A program made the translations under genes and the position numbers. This document shows, piece after piece, positions 50,501-61,864 of a stretch of DNA of 64,000 nt. Each line of letters begins with the position of its first letter. Positions within the stretch are counted from its first letter, which is position 1. Source of the DNA: Larus michahellis (taxonomy: Eukaryota > Chordata > Aves > Charadriiformes > Laridae); assembly GCF_964199755.1 (NCBI RefSeq), contig NC_133914.1, positions 2,108,001 through 2,172,000 on the forward strand, given 5' to 3'. The notes beneath the pieces are model-generated. The model did no database searches. It saw only the letters and a list, made by a program, of their open reading frames with translations, and was not told the DNA's origin.

Positions 50501-53500
50501 AGGAATCTGCTTTACATTTTAACTATTTTAGGGCCTAGACACAGCTTTCTGTACATGCATAGCTTGATGTTCTCTAAAATTTGACTACTTTCAAGTGAAG
50601 TATTAACCTCTGATTTTTAATAACTGCTGTAATGTCTGTTTTATGAACAGGTATCTGGAAGAGCAGAAGACTGAGAATGGGAAAGACAAAGAACAGAAAG
50701 TAACAAATGTTGAAAAAGAAAAAAGTAAAGAAAAAGGGAATTTCTCTGAGTTGGGATCAACAGATGGAAAGGGAAAATCTGACACCTATGCGTCCAAAGC
50801 TGACTCCGAGAAGGGATACCGTGGCAGCCAGTCGCCCAAGCGCTACAAGTTCCGGGATGACTTTGACAAGCTGAAGGTCCCGGAATTCCACAAGGAGAGT
50901 CATTATGGCAAAGAGGAAACAGATGAGCAGGAAAAGAAAGATAAGGCAAAGGGCCGAAAAGATTCGGAATTCGATGACGAGCCCAAATTTATGTCTAAGG
51001 TCGTAGCAACTTCAAGTAAAAGTCAAGAAGAAGATAGGTCAGGAAAATGGGAAGGCGTGGTGTTCTTGCCCCCTGGAAAAGAGAAACAAAGGAAACCTGA
51101 CGAAATGGAGGAGGAAAGCTATTCTGACAGATCAAAAAAAGAAGAGAGACCAGCATCCAAGAGAGCTGAACCAGGTCACAGGGGCTTTGTTCCTGAAAAG
51201 AATTTCAGAGTGACCACTTACAAATCAAGCCAGGAAAAAAGTTCTTCCCCTCCTCCAAGGAAGACTTCTGAAGTAAAGGAGAAACCAGGCACCAAAGGAG
51301 AGGGGCTAACTCCTGGCAAATCCTCCTTTTCCATTACTCGTGAAGCCCAGGTCAACATTCGAATGGATTCCTTTGATGAAGATCTTGCACGGTAAGTATT
51401 TGCTGTTTTTTTTCAGAAGTCTAAACAGTGATCTTTGCCTCTTTCTCTTCCTGAGATCCTCATATGCTTGCCAAGTGTGAGGAAGGCAAAATAATATTGC
51501 ATCACAATTTGCATGTTTTGGAGGTGGGAGTTACTTTTTTTTTTTCTGGCATTATGATACTTGTATGACTCTTTGTGGGGGGGCGGTGCGGGGGAGAGGT
51601 TAGAGGGGTTACCAGTTTGCAGATGGTGAAATCATAGCGTGAAGGTTAAACTTTTCCTGATCTTTTCTGTGACTAGATGTAAGATTAGTTCAGAACGTAA
51701 ATGTGTCTGCATCAGGTTCCACGCTACACCAGGAAAGAGCTGGGTACTCAATGGCTTCTTGCTGCTAGAAGCTGAGTGGGATGGAAAAGTTACAGTGCCA
51801 CTTAAATGACATCTGATTCTCTGGAGTGTGTTTAACTACTCTTATTGTCAATATAGCATCACGGAAACTCTAGGAAGCTCTGGGGGTGACTTCATTGCTT
51901 CAGGAAATCTTAAGACAGTAAAAAATTATCCCAGAAAATACATTTGTACAGCAGTAGACAGTAAGTGTTAATACGCTCTATGGGATGTTGGAGGTTAATC
52001 TAGAATTTAGGAACAGTAGCAGAAGATCACGGCCAGCTAGTGGTGTAAGAATGGGCTTGTGTTTCACTGGGTGTCAGGGTTTAATACCTGCACAGCCCTC
52101 CAAGTACAGCAGAACAAGTGACCTGGATTATTCGAGTAACCTAGAGCAGTGTATTTTAGAGATGTTTGAATAAGCGTCCTGCTCGTGCTATTGAATGTTC
52201 TTAGGTGGTGCCTTAATAATACTGCATAAAAAATGCAGTCAGCTTCCAACTTCTGACACATTAATCATTTTAAACTGCTTACCTTTACCCTGTTCTTCTA
52301 TTTCATGTGGTCTGTTCTTTTTCTAGTCCGAGTGGCATATTGGCTCAGGAACGCAAGCTGTGTCGTGACCTTGTGCACAGCAACAAAAAAGAGCAAGAAT
52401 TTCGTTCGATTTTCCATCATATTCAATCTGCTCAGTCTCAGCGAAGTCCTTCTGAACTGTTTGCTCAACATATAGTGACTATAGTGCATCATGTAAGAGG
52501 TAGGTGAGAAGTCCATGTATCCTCAGATGAGGGTTCACTCCTCCCTTGCCCAAATAAGTGGGTTTCGTGCACTCTAGTTAATGCTGGAAGAGTTGTTTTC
52601 CAGCAGATGTGCCACAGATGAGAATAGCAGCCTGATCATGAGTCTTCTTTATTTACATAAATAATTTTTCTCTTGGAAAGGCAGAAGAGGCATTCTTGGT
52701 TTTACCTCAGCAATATTCAGGGAGACTGTGACTTAGAATTTGTGTATTCTAGTGAGTTAATGACTCACTTGAATAAATTGTTAATTTCGAGACTGAAATT
52801 GGAATTTGTCAGCAGCTTTAGTTAGAGCTCATCACCAGTGTGCTTCGCATGTCCCGCATCTGAACTTGACCAAGCTGTAGCACTGATGTGCTGTGTCTTT
52901 TTACAAAACCGGTATTAATATTTTGTCATTGTTTACTCAAACCCCAACAGAGCATCACTTTGGGTCCTCAGCAATGACACTGAATGAACGCTTTACCAAA
53001 TATCTAAAGAAAGGAATGGAACAAGATGCCGCTAAAAACAAGAAGAGCCCTGAAATCCACAGGTTGGTGCCATTAGACGCTGTCTTAACATTTCAGGGCT
53101 ATATCAGATTTCCTTCTCTTAAACTCCTGATTCATTCCGGAATAATTAAAGTATATAACTACCTTCAGCAAAAAAATTGGAAGAATACAGGGAGTTTTAA
53201 GTACTTTTTAAAATATTGGTCTGCTTTAAATGACATTTGATCTAAAAACTTCAGATTCTTCTTGCGAGTAAGATTATATCTGTGTACTTCCTTTACTTTT
53301 AGGAGGATAGATATATCTCCTAGTACTTTTAGAAAACATGGATTCTCTCAAGAGGAAACGAAAAGTTCCAGAGATCCTGGCTTCAAGGTGAACTGTTACA
53401 CTGATTAGTTTAATTGAACAAAATGAGTGCATTGGGCATGAACTTAACAGTGATGTTTTTGTTTAAATTACTCTCTACTTAAGTTTGTGTTTTTCTTTTA

Positions 53501-56500
53501 AGGATGGGCATAATTCTAAAAATGAACTACAAAGGGTTAATTTTTATTAAAAATGTATCAACAACCTTTGTGAAGTGGTTAGACTATGGTAAATGACCCC
53601 AAAGTCAATTGAGGTGAGCTTGAGAAAAAAGAGAGGATTTTTGGAACAAGTGCCCATGATGAGAGAAGAGACTTTTTGTGATATTTTTCTGCTTGTAAGT
53701 ATTATTAAATCAATTGTATACATGCGATATTTCCAACCATGTTTTCAAAAAGACATGCATGTCAAAAAGAGGAAAGTAAAACTAAATACTTATCTAAACC
53801 AAATACACTATTAAGCAGATTATAAATTTTGTTCTAACAACTTACTGTACCGTTTCTGTTGATTGCTGTTACTTTAACATTCAGCACTTGTCTTAGTAGA
53901 TCCAGACCATTTGGAATTTAGTGTATTAGCTTTTCTGAGTAGATGAATGTTAAGCCATTGCACTCACTGTAAACAATCGTAAAAATGGCTTAACTAAAAT
54001 GTTTGGGATTTTAACCGTTGTTTATTCACCTTCATACATATTTACGTTGAAAGTTGAAGAGATTTTAAACAGTCCTGCTGAAACCTTACTTGTTTCATAT
54101 TTGTTTTCGATTTTTTCCAAACACACTTGTGGCTTGACATGGACGATGGTGAGATGGATTTGATGGGCCTGAACTCTGAGCATCAGCTTGGCAGAGTGTA
54201 TTATAAACGTGGTTTCCAAACAGCTCGCCAGCCTTCCGTGAAACAGACGTGCCCTCCCAAACCCAAATAGGTGTTTGCTGTACCACATAAGGGAGCTGCT
54301 GCTGATTTTGTCACTTATCTGTCATCCATCGTGTTGGGAGCAGTTTTATTCTCAGAGTAGAAATTAAAGCTCTTTGCCTGGGGAAAGTAGAAGAGCAAAA
54401 TACCAAAACAAAACGCCTGCGTTATTTGACATATTTATTTAAACAAAAAAGTGGTTAGAAACTCATGTAAGTAAAAAATTTAATAGCTAGAGAATTACTA
54501 ATCCTTTTGTATTTATTTAATTCAAGACGATTAATATGATGTATGTTGCATATCAGTCCCGAGATTAGTCTTGTGTAATTGAAGTAGCGATCTCTGAGCA
54601 CAGCCGTGAAGGCTGTATGTTGTTGCTAGCAGCATCGTGTACAGCCTGCCCGCAGACACCCTGCTGCCCAGTTAAACGTTTGTCAGAACCACAGCCACGC
54701 TCAGTTTGCTGCTCCTGTACGTGCAGCCAGCAGACTCTCATCCAGGTACCACTGGTCTTAAAGTATATGCAGGTAGCACGACTTCTCGTTTTCCAAAGAA
54801 ACTATCTTATTCCATTATTTAAGCAGCAATTTAAATAGAACTCAAAGCAAGCATTACCAGATTTTTTTTTTTAAATTAACAGTGTAAGAAAAAAAAAAGC
54901 TAGTTTTTGAGTGTTTTTCATACGGCTGGTTGCTTTTTGCTTTGCGGAACACCAGAGTCAGCTCGCGCTGGTAGGCTTGCTGGGATTGCGTGGAGAAATG
55001 CACGCTTCCGTCTGTGGTGGCTTTTGGCATCTTTCACCTGGTGCCTTCCAGCCAGGGGGAAGCAGAGCTACAGGTGACGTCTGCCACTGAGTAACTTCTT
55101 GACAGACGTATTAAAGGCTCCACAGACATCAGTGGGATGTTGGCGTTCCCCCAGATGCACTTGGTTGCTGCATTTCCGTGGCCTCCATCTCTTACTAGCT
55201 TAGGTCTCTCCAAGCAGCAAACAACTTTTGCTTCTTCTTAAGTACTCTTTCCAGACCTGGTGATAAAAATTCCTTCCACCCTGCTAGATGATGTCTGTCG
55301 GCAGGATAGCGAGTGTGCTGCTGTTCAGTAACAAACGGCCAGGGGCCGTTAGACATTTTTGACATGCTGTAGCTCTGAGACAGAATCAGCTGGGTTGGAT
55401 TTCCAAGTTGTTCTCATCTCTCACTGGCTGTGGTGTACAATAAGTGTCAGCTTCTGGGTTTCTCCCTCCCCTATTACCAGGCTATTTATTCTAATGCTGT
55501 TTAAAAGAGGAGAGTACAAGTTAAAAAGTAGTGCTCTTAAAAAGCAGTAGGAAAATTGAATTCTGACAAATAATAAATGTATTTTAATAGTGCATTATTT
55601 TACATCTTAAAATGGATTATTGATTAGTGTTCAGATAAACTCCTGTTCTCCAGAAGTCTGTGCAGTCAATAGCAAAGTAATGGTGCTGAGCCGGTGCGCT
55701 GTAAGCCTTGTGTTAAACTCTCCCCCCTTCCCTGCATTTGTAGGCTGAAGGGAAATATAAGGACGACCCTGTCGACCTGCGCCTTGATATTGAACGCCGT
55801 AAAAAACATAAGGAAAGAGATCTTAAACGTGATAAATCCAGAGAATCGGTGGACTCAAGAGATTCAAGTCACTCAAGGGAAAGATCAACTGAGAAAACAG
55901 AGAAAAGTCACAAAGGCTCAAAGAAAAAGTATGTAGGAAACCTAATAGCCATTTCCTTCTGCCTTTCATGTTTCTGCTGTTAAGGTTGGAGACAACATCG
56001 TGTACATACTGTTGTGCACCTTTTGACATAAACTTCTCCAGTGCCGTGAATTATTCCTCTGCGTGTCTTCTTGATATCGTTATATCTGTCTGAAACATTA
56101 AATAATTATTAAAGGTAAATGAGAAGGCTCCATGTGTCAGAACGGGTGAGTCACTTTTCCTCCTTGTTCCTGTTGTGTTATAGCGAACAGCCATATTTAA
56201 ATAATGTTGCTTTAATGTTAATTTAACCCTTTTCTATTAGATTAATTTTCTGTTTGACTAAGACTCTGTAGATGCATGCGTATCTCATTGTAGATGGTGT
56301 AAACACCTCGGAAGCAACAAGTTCTTTCTGGAGAAGACTTGGGATCTGTGTGTCGTAACTGATCCTCAGCTCTTACTGTGGCTTTTCCTTTTCCTAGTGG
56401 AAAAGGAGAGCATTGCATTGGTAGGGGAGTGATAAGGAAATGGTTGTGTAGCAAACAAGTCACGACTGATTTATTAACCCTGTTGATGTCCCCCTCACCT

Positions 56501-58540
56501 CCATCTCCTATCACTGAAACAGGAAACACCGAAGGGTACGTGAGAGATCCAGATCCAGTTCGTCATCGTCACGGTCCTCTCATTCGGTCAAAGCGGAGGA
56601 GTATCCTGAGGAGACTGAGGAGAGGGAGGAAAGCACCACGGGCTTTGACAAGTCCCGCCTTGGGACTAAAGAATTCAGTGGTCCAAATGAGAGAGGAAGA
56701 GCTAGAGGGACCTTTGTAAGTGTTCTCCACCCCCCCTGCCCCAAGGATCGATTCCCAAAGCTGTCAAAAAGTGGCCAGTGCGTCTTGCTCTTTCACAGTT
56801 AAAGCATCCATAAAGGAGAAACCCTAAAGACATTGTCTGGTTGTGGATGATGAGCCAGAATATGATCGCTCCAGGTCTGGAGCACGCACCAGGGTGCTGA
56901 GAGTATATTCTGGGCAGCTAAACTCAAGATGCATGGAGCAGAGTCAAGCCTGGAAGCTTTCGTGCATTAGTAATTGCTGAGCAACCCCGATGGGCAGCAT
57001 GACGTGCGTCAGTCAGTTTGGGTTGGGCTACCAAGGTGACTCATCTGGTCATAACCACGCTTATTGTTTGCACTTCTTATGCCTTAGCTACAGAGATGTA
57101 TGTGCATGTTGTATTTGTCAGTTGCTTTTTCTTGGGTTCTCTGGAAACGCCTCTACACGATCTTAAACAGCCTTATAGAAACTGATGGACTGCGTGATCA
57201 GATGAGCTAGAAAACCCTAAAATGTTCTCTTATTTTCATGATGTGTTAAAGGTGTTCTTGGATGGTTAGGGAAGTGATGTTGTATCTCCTGGTAGCCCTG
57301 GAAGCTGTCTAGGGGGGGAGGGCACTGCCACTGCAAGCATTTTATTTTTCTTCCGCGTTTTGCTGTTGCAGCAATTCAGAGCAAGAGGCAGAGGATGGGG
57401 CAGAGGCAACTTTTCAGGCAACAATAACAGCAACAGCGGCGGCAACAACGACTTCCAGAAGCGAACCAGAGATGAGGAGTGGGATCCAGAATACACACCC
57501 AAGAGCAAGAAATACTACTTGGTATGTGTCTGAAGTACTGGAACACGTGTAGCTGCTCTTAAAAGCTTTAGTTTAGTGACAGCTGGCGCTTTTACCTCTG
57601 TCTAATGCACCAGGTTAAGGTTTCTTCACAAGAAGCTTCTGGCTCACGGCCAAGGAGAACTTGTTTCTGTTCATTGTTGAGTGGTTGCTATTAAGTGAAA
57701 TCCTAAAGGCCAGTTAATGAGCACACATCTCACAGTATTGTGGAAAACGCAGCTTAAATCTGTTCGTCTGTGGTGCAGATGGCCTACATTTCCCGGTTCT
57801 TCTGTCCCCATAAAACGTCCAGCTTCTGGACGGCTCAGTACCAGTCCTTTCTATTTCTGGTGACAGCAGTCTGCCCTACGAACAGGCGTCAGTCTAGGAG
57901 AATGCTGGCTGACTGTGTGCTTTGAAAAAGGGGCGGTTTTAAACAGACATTAACTCATTTTTTCTCTGGGTGGCTTGGGGTGCTTGAGATCCCTAATCTT
58001 CTCGTTAAATCATGCAGTATTTCAGTCTTGTCCCTCAAATAAGGAAGCCTTGATTTTATTACTGCATTTTTCTCTTATCTTGTTGAGGGCAGAATTGTAA
58101 TTTTTTTGGGTATGCAGTCTCTGCCCTGCACTTGAAGTACAGAAATGGATCGGTTTGAGCCCAGTGACACGCTCCGTGTCTTTAGCTGGCAGCGTTTGCT
58201 GTGGCTCAGACCTGGCAGTCTGGCGGCAGGGTTGTAGATCACAAGCCAGAGTTTTCCTGCTCTTACGTTGCCGGTAGTCGGTCTGGTTCAGCTCTGTCTT
58301 TGGCTTCCTCCTGTGCAGCACGATGACCGGGAGGGAGAAGGTGCGGACAAGTGGGTGAACAGAGGCCGTGGTCGGGGTGCTTTCCCCCGAGGAAGAGGTC
58401 GCTTCATGTTCCGCAAGTCAAGCACCAGCCCTAAATGGGCTCATGACAAATTCAGTGGAGAAGAAGGAGAAATCGAAGACGACGAAAGCGGAACAGAAAA
58501 CAGAGAGGAAAAGGACACCTTACAGACGACGGCTGAGTAG
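44534..58540 (+). CDS. THRAP3: thyroid hormone receptor-associated protein 3 (TRAP150), 10 coding exons
   Basis: Coding exons: 44534-44670 (exon begins 44509), 48328-49233, 50651-51391, 52327-52499, 52951-53062, 53303-53387, 55744-55928, 56523-56715, 57372-57521, 58319-58540. The total is 2,904 nt, 967 aa; human is 955. The nuclear RS-rich protein acts in transcription coactivation, pre-mRNA splicing, mRNA decay and DNA-damage response (family knowledge). Residues 1-46 are Ser/Arg dipeptides after [16 protein letters not shown]. The RS/RG-rich region (46-190) includes [20 protein letters not shown]. The central conserved block has [23 protein letters not shown] and [13 protein letters not shown]. 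The BCLAF1/THRAP3 core contains [13 protein letters not shown] and [16 protein letters not shown]. The C-terminus is RG-rich ([15 protein letters not shown]) and then acidic ([12 protein letters not shown]). The ATG follows an acceptor by 25 bp. All introns are GT-AG except the one starting at 49,234, which starts GC. Confidence 0.96.
44671..48327 (+). other. THRAP3 intron after the first coding exon
   Basis: An AT-rich 3.7-kb intron with donor GTAAGT and acceptor TTTTATCAG. No repeat family, RNA gene or extra exon was recognised. Confidence 0.6.
49234..50650 (+). other. GC-AG intron of THRAP3
   Basis: The donor is AAAAG|GCAAGT and the acceptor TATGAACAG|G. Joining 49,233 to 50,651 gives FSKRYLEEQK, matching my recollection of the human junction, and restores phase 2. 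No GT donor nearby would do so. The donor otherwise fits the consensus (AG|GCAAGT), which is typical of the minority GC-AG class. Unspliced reading continues 18 codons from the junction codon to a stop at 49,289-49,291. Confidence 0.9.
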
Positions 58541-59853
58541 CCGCAGCGTCCGTGTGTCTCCGACAGCCCTGGCGGGAGGGAAGGGGTGCTGGGGGCTGTC
58601 AGGGCGATGGTGATGAGCAGGGCCCCGGAGCGGAGCTCTGAAACCATCCGAAGTTAACTGCATTTCCAGAGTTCAGCCTCCCTAGCGTGGACTAGAACTG
58701 AGAAACCATTGATGCTTGGATCCACTTGGAGTCTATCTTCCCAAAGACTTACCTTCTGGACTGAATAAGGTCAAGTGCTGGGTGAGATCCTGGATTTTCT
58801 TGTCTGTGACCTTATTGAACGGTCGGTTATTTTTTTGGTAACAGGCTTTGAAGACAATGTGGATTTTGGTTTGTGCCCATCTTAACCCAGTAGTCTTGAC
58901 ACTTTTGTTTTCTCTTTTATAATTTGAAATAGTAAAGGTCGGGATTAACTCGCCAGTTCAAATTTTTCTCCCCTATTGTGTATTCAATTTTTTAAATTCA
59001 TACTCTACTTATTTTAGGCCTTTACGTATGTAGTAACATCAATTCAATGATAATTTTGGAAACTATTTTTGGTTCTTATAAATAAGAAAACAATGAAGCA
59101 TGTGAATAAACATCTAAATGTTAACTTGTTGGGACCAAACTGCTATGATTTTTTTTAAAAAACTTTTTTTTTTTTTTTATGTAACAGTTGAGTTTAGGGC
59201 CTTTTAAAAACAATTGTTTTCCTTTTATGTTGAAAGTTAACAAAATTAGCATGGTTTAAAAAAAGAAATAAAATAAAATTACACCCTACTTTTCACCACT
59301 GTTTGTGTACAGTGTTAGGCCTGGTGTGTGCTGGAGCCCCAAACTGCTTGTAGGCATTTTGTGTATCCTCTTTGCAGCTGGTTGTGAACTTGAGTGCTCT
59401 TTCCAAGGTAACATAGTTTTCTAAGAAACTTCAGAATTCTACTAGGTTAAAAATATAAAAGGAGATGAGAATTTTTCAATATTTTTTATTAATCTTTTTA
59501 TAAAAACGAAAGGCAAATCCCTCCTGTGCTGGCTGAGGACGGCTGTTGTGACGTATTTCTTTTTATCTTCTACTTAAAAATATTCTGAAGGAGTTTGCGG
59601 GCAGTTCTCTGGTTGAGTCCGTGAGCGGCCGGAGCAGGAGAGGCATGTCCACGTACTGCCGCTGAGTGTGCACGTGCTGCAAAGACACCGCGCTCCCTCT
59701 CCTCTGCCTTCCCCCCCCCAGGATTGCTGTGCTGTTTCCCCCCCCCCCCCCCCCCAATAGAGTTTGGTTTGTTTTGACTTGAACAGTTCCTGTTTAGCAA
59801 AGCCCTGAAGTTTGTTTATGCAAATAAAATACAATAAAAGAAGTAGTAGGTGT
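58541..59853 (+). other. THRAP3: THRAP3 3' UTR
   Basis: AT-rich sequence follows the stop codon, with poly(A) signals at 59,105, 59,267/59,272, 59,823 and 59,833. The last pair is followed by a GT-rich element (GTAGGTGTAAC, TTTGTTTTGTGTCC), which makes a distal cleavage site near 59,850 most likely; the earlier signals could give shorter forms. An 18-C homopolymer lies at 59,738-59,755 within it. Confidence 0.65.
59833..59838 (+). terminator. distal THRAP3 poly(A) signal
   Basis: AATAAA 10 bp after another AATAAA (59,823-59,828), with a T/GT-rich downstream element within 40 bp. It is the best-supported cleavage signal for THRAP3. The alternative signal at 59,105 lacks such a clear downstream element. 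Confidence 0.65.
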
Positions 59854-61400
59854 AACTCTTGCTTTGTTTTGTGTCCTGAATTGGGCGCTCCTGTTGCAGA
59901 CGCCACTTGCCTTCTGAAGTTAATGGGTGAGGCCGAAGGACCGAACGCTGGTGGCCAGCCCTGGTGGGGAGCTGCAGAAGAGCTGCTGGGCAAGGACGCT
60001 TCCAAGGATGGTTGGATGCGGGGCTGCCCGCGCTGTTAAAAAGCAGGAATTACAGGCAGTTACTCTCCGGAGCAGCGCACGAGAGGTTCCTGTTTTACAC
60101 GGCTCTCCAGGTGGGGAACGTGTCACTCCACAACTAAACTGCAGTCGCAGCACAAGGACGCGCAGGAGCAGATTTCCCCCCTCCAGGAGCCGCTCGGGGC
60201 AGGCACTGCCTGGGGGGAGTTTTCTTGCGTTACGCTACTGCAGATGCAAGAACCAGGCAGCCCGGGCTGAAAGCAACTGACGGCCGGGGTTTGAGCAGTG
60301 AGTAAACCGTTGAGCTGCGTTGTTTTAGCAGTAACTGTGGGGGGGAAGAGGGAAGGTGACAGCCCCAGGCCACGTTCCTGGCCCTGCTGCCTGTCACCCG
60401 TCAACAGGACGACCAGCTCCATCCATGCTCTAAAACTGAACCCCTCCCTGAAGATCACGGCTCCGGTTTGAGCGAGGAAGCGGGGCCGCTGCATGTCTGG
60501 TTGCTCCTTGCTCTCCGGTGTCCCCGGCTTGGGGGTGCAGTGCCCCTGCCTTGCTGTTACCGGTGTTGGCTAACAGCGCTTGAGATAGATAGTGATGTGG
60601 GTTAACGGTTCGTGTTTCCCTTCACACTTGTATTTGAGCCCTTGAGCCAACTTGGGACAAGGGGTGCCCAGTGCTCCTGGCCAAATGCAGGGCGAGCATG
60701 CTTCCCGCTCCCCACGGAAACTCTGCCGCCCTGCTGGCCCCCTCTGCCCCGTGCTGATCCGTGGCCCCCTCTGTGGCTCAGTGTTGGCCACTCAATGCCT
60801 TTGGTCTAAAGGAATATTCATTCCCTCAGCCTGGACCAAGCGCTGGCCAGGACCAGCTGGGGAGCCCTGTGGCCACTAATGGCCCCTCTGGCTGCTGCGC
60901 TCTGCGGAGGGACGGCAGCGGTGTGGCCACACCAGCCCTGTGTGCTCGCGGTCTGTGGGTTTTGGCCCCTCTGTGGTTGAGGTTTCACTTCCCCCTCCAC
61001 ACCGAAGGTGGCAGAGACACAGCGAGACCCGGGTGCCTTTGAGCTGCCGGCCGGGGCCGGGTGCTTCGCTCCCGCTTCACAGCCCGCGCCGGCTGCGGCC
61101 GTGCCCGTGTCCCTGCGTTCGGCTGCTGCTGGTGCGTGAGCTCAGGTAGGGACGTGCCACGCGAGTGGAGCCGAGAGCTCCGGGGGCTGCTGCCGGGTGC
61201 TGTCATGGGGCAGGGGGGGCCTGGGGCTGCTGCTGGCGCTGCGGGGGCTCCTCTCCCCTCTCCTCACAACGCGAGGCACCCCCGGGTGTCCGAGGCCATG
61301 AGTCCCTCCCTGCTCTGCAGTGGGTCAGGTGCCCTCTTCACCTTTCTTTAACGTACCTCGACATACAGGGCCCCTCATCCCTCGCCGCTGAGGAGCCGCC
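59854..61400. other. intergenic region downstream of THRAP3
   Basis: This is moderately GC-rich sequence with no exon, RNA gene or repeat that I can support. Short open frames are unsupported. GC and CpG rise toward 61,000-61,350. Confidence 0.5.
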
Positions 61401-61864
61401 ACTGCCCGCGGGCAGCCCATCGCTCCGGGCATCGCGCTCTGGCTTTTGTGCTGCAATTCCTCCCTAAGGGGGAGGAAGGGGTTGTCTCCCTTTCTTGATA
61501 CGCAGCTTCTAAGCAGGTACCTCGCATCTTGCAAGTTACTCCTTTCCCTTTTCCATCCTTTGTGTGGCCCCTAATTACTTGTAAGGGGTCTTCAATGATT
61601 TCCCAATTACGCCAATTGCCACAAGCCCCAGCTAATGAGAATTTGGGGCTTGGATTCACTCCATAGCTCCGCAAATAACCGGTGATGCCGCTCACCAGCC
61701 TCCCAACTACGCCAATGTGTCGCACGTGGAGTGACGCACTTCACTCGTGAGAGAGAAGAACGATATATTTTATTGATATCCGTCCCCCAAAGTCCAGCGT
61801 AAGCTGGATGCAGCCATCACGACCCCACTGGTGGGGATGGCTTGGGGGGTGGCACACTGTCACA
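61400..61864 (-). mobile_element. endogenous retrovirus fragment (LTR end, primer-binding site, leader)
   Basis: On the minus strand, 61,864-61,716 resembles the 3' part of an LTR. It has AATAAA at 61,774-61,769 and ends CGTGCGACACA. One base later a primer-binding site (61,714-61,699) reads TGGCGTAGTTGGGAGG. This is 14 of 16 complementary to the 3' end of cytosolic tRNA-Ser (TGGCGTAGTCGGCAGG expected). The leader and possible gag start follow, with an open frame from 61,725 to 61,375 that I cannot assign to a known protein. The 149-bp LTR-like part is too short to be intact, so U3 is truncated or the left LTR limit is wrong. There is no pol, env or second LTR. This is an old, broken copy. 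Confidence 0.65.
61699..61714 (-). other. tRNA-Ser-type retroviral primer-binding site
   Basis: On the plus strand CCTCCCAACTACGCCA mirrors the tRNA-Ser acceptor end CCTGCCGACTACG plus CCA, with two substitutions. Its position directly after an LTR-like CA end, one base away, supports a real primer-binding site. Confidence 0.65.

Noticed and set aside
56845-56902. Possible C/D snoRNA in a THRAP3 intron (ATGATGA ... CTGA)
   Set aside because: Box C-like and D-like motifs occur about 50 bp apart, but no terminal stem pairs the flanks and no C'/D' boxes or guide match could be seen.
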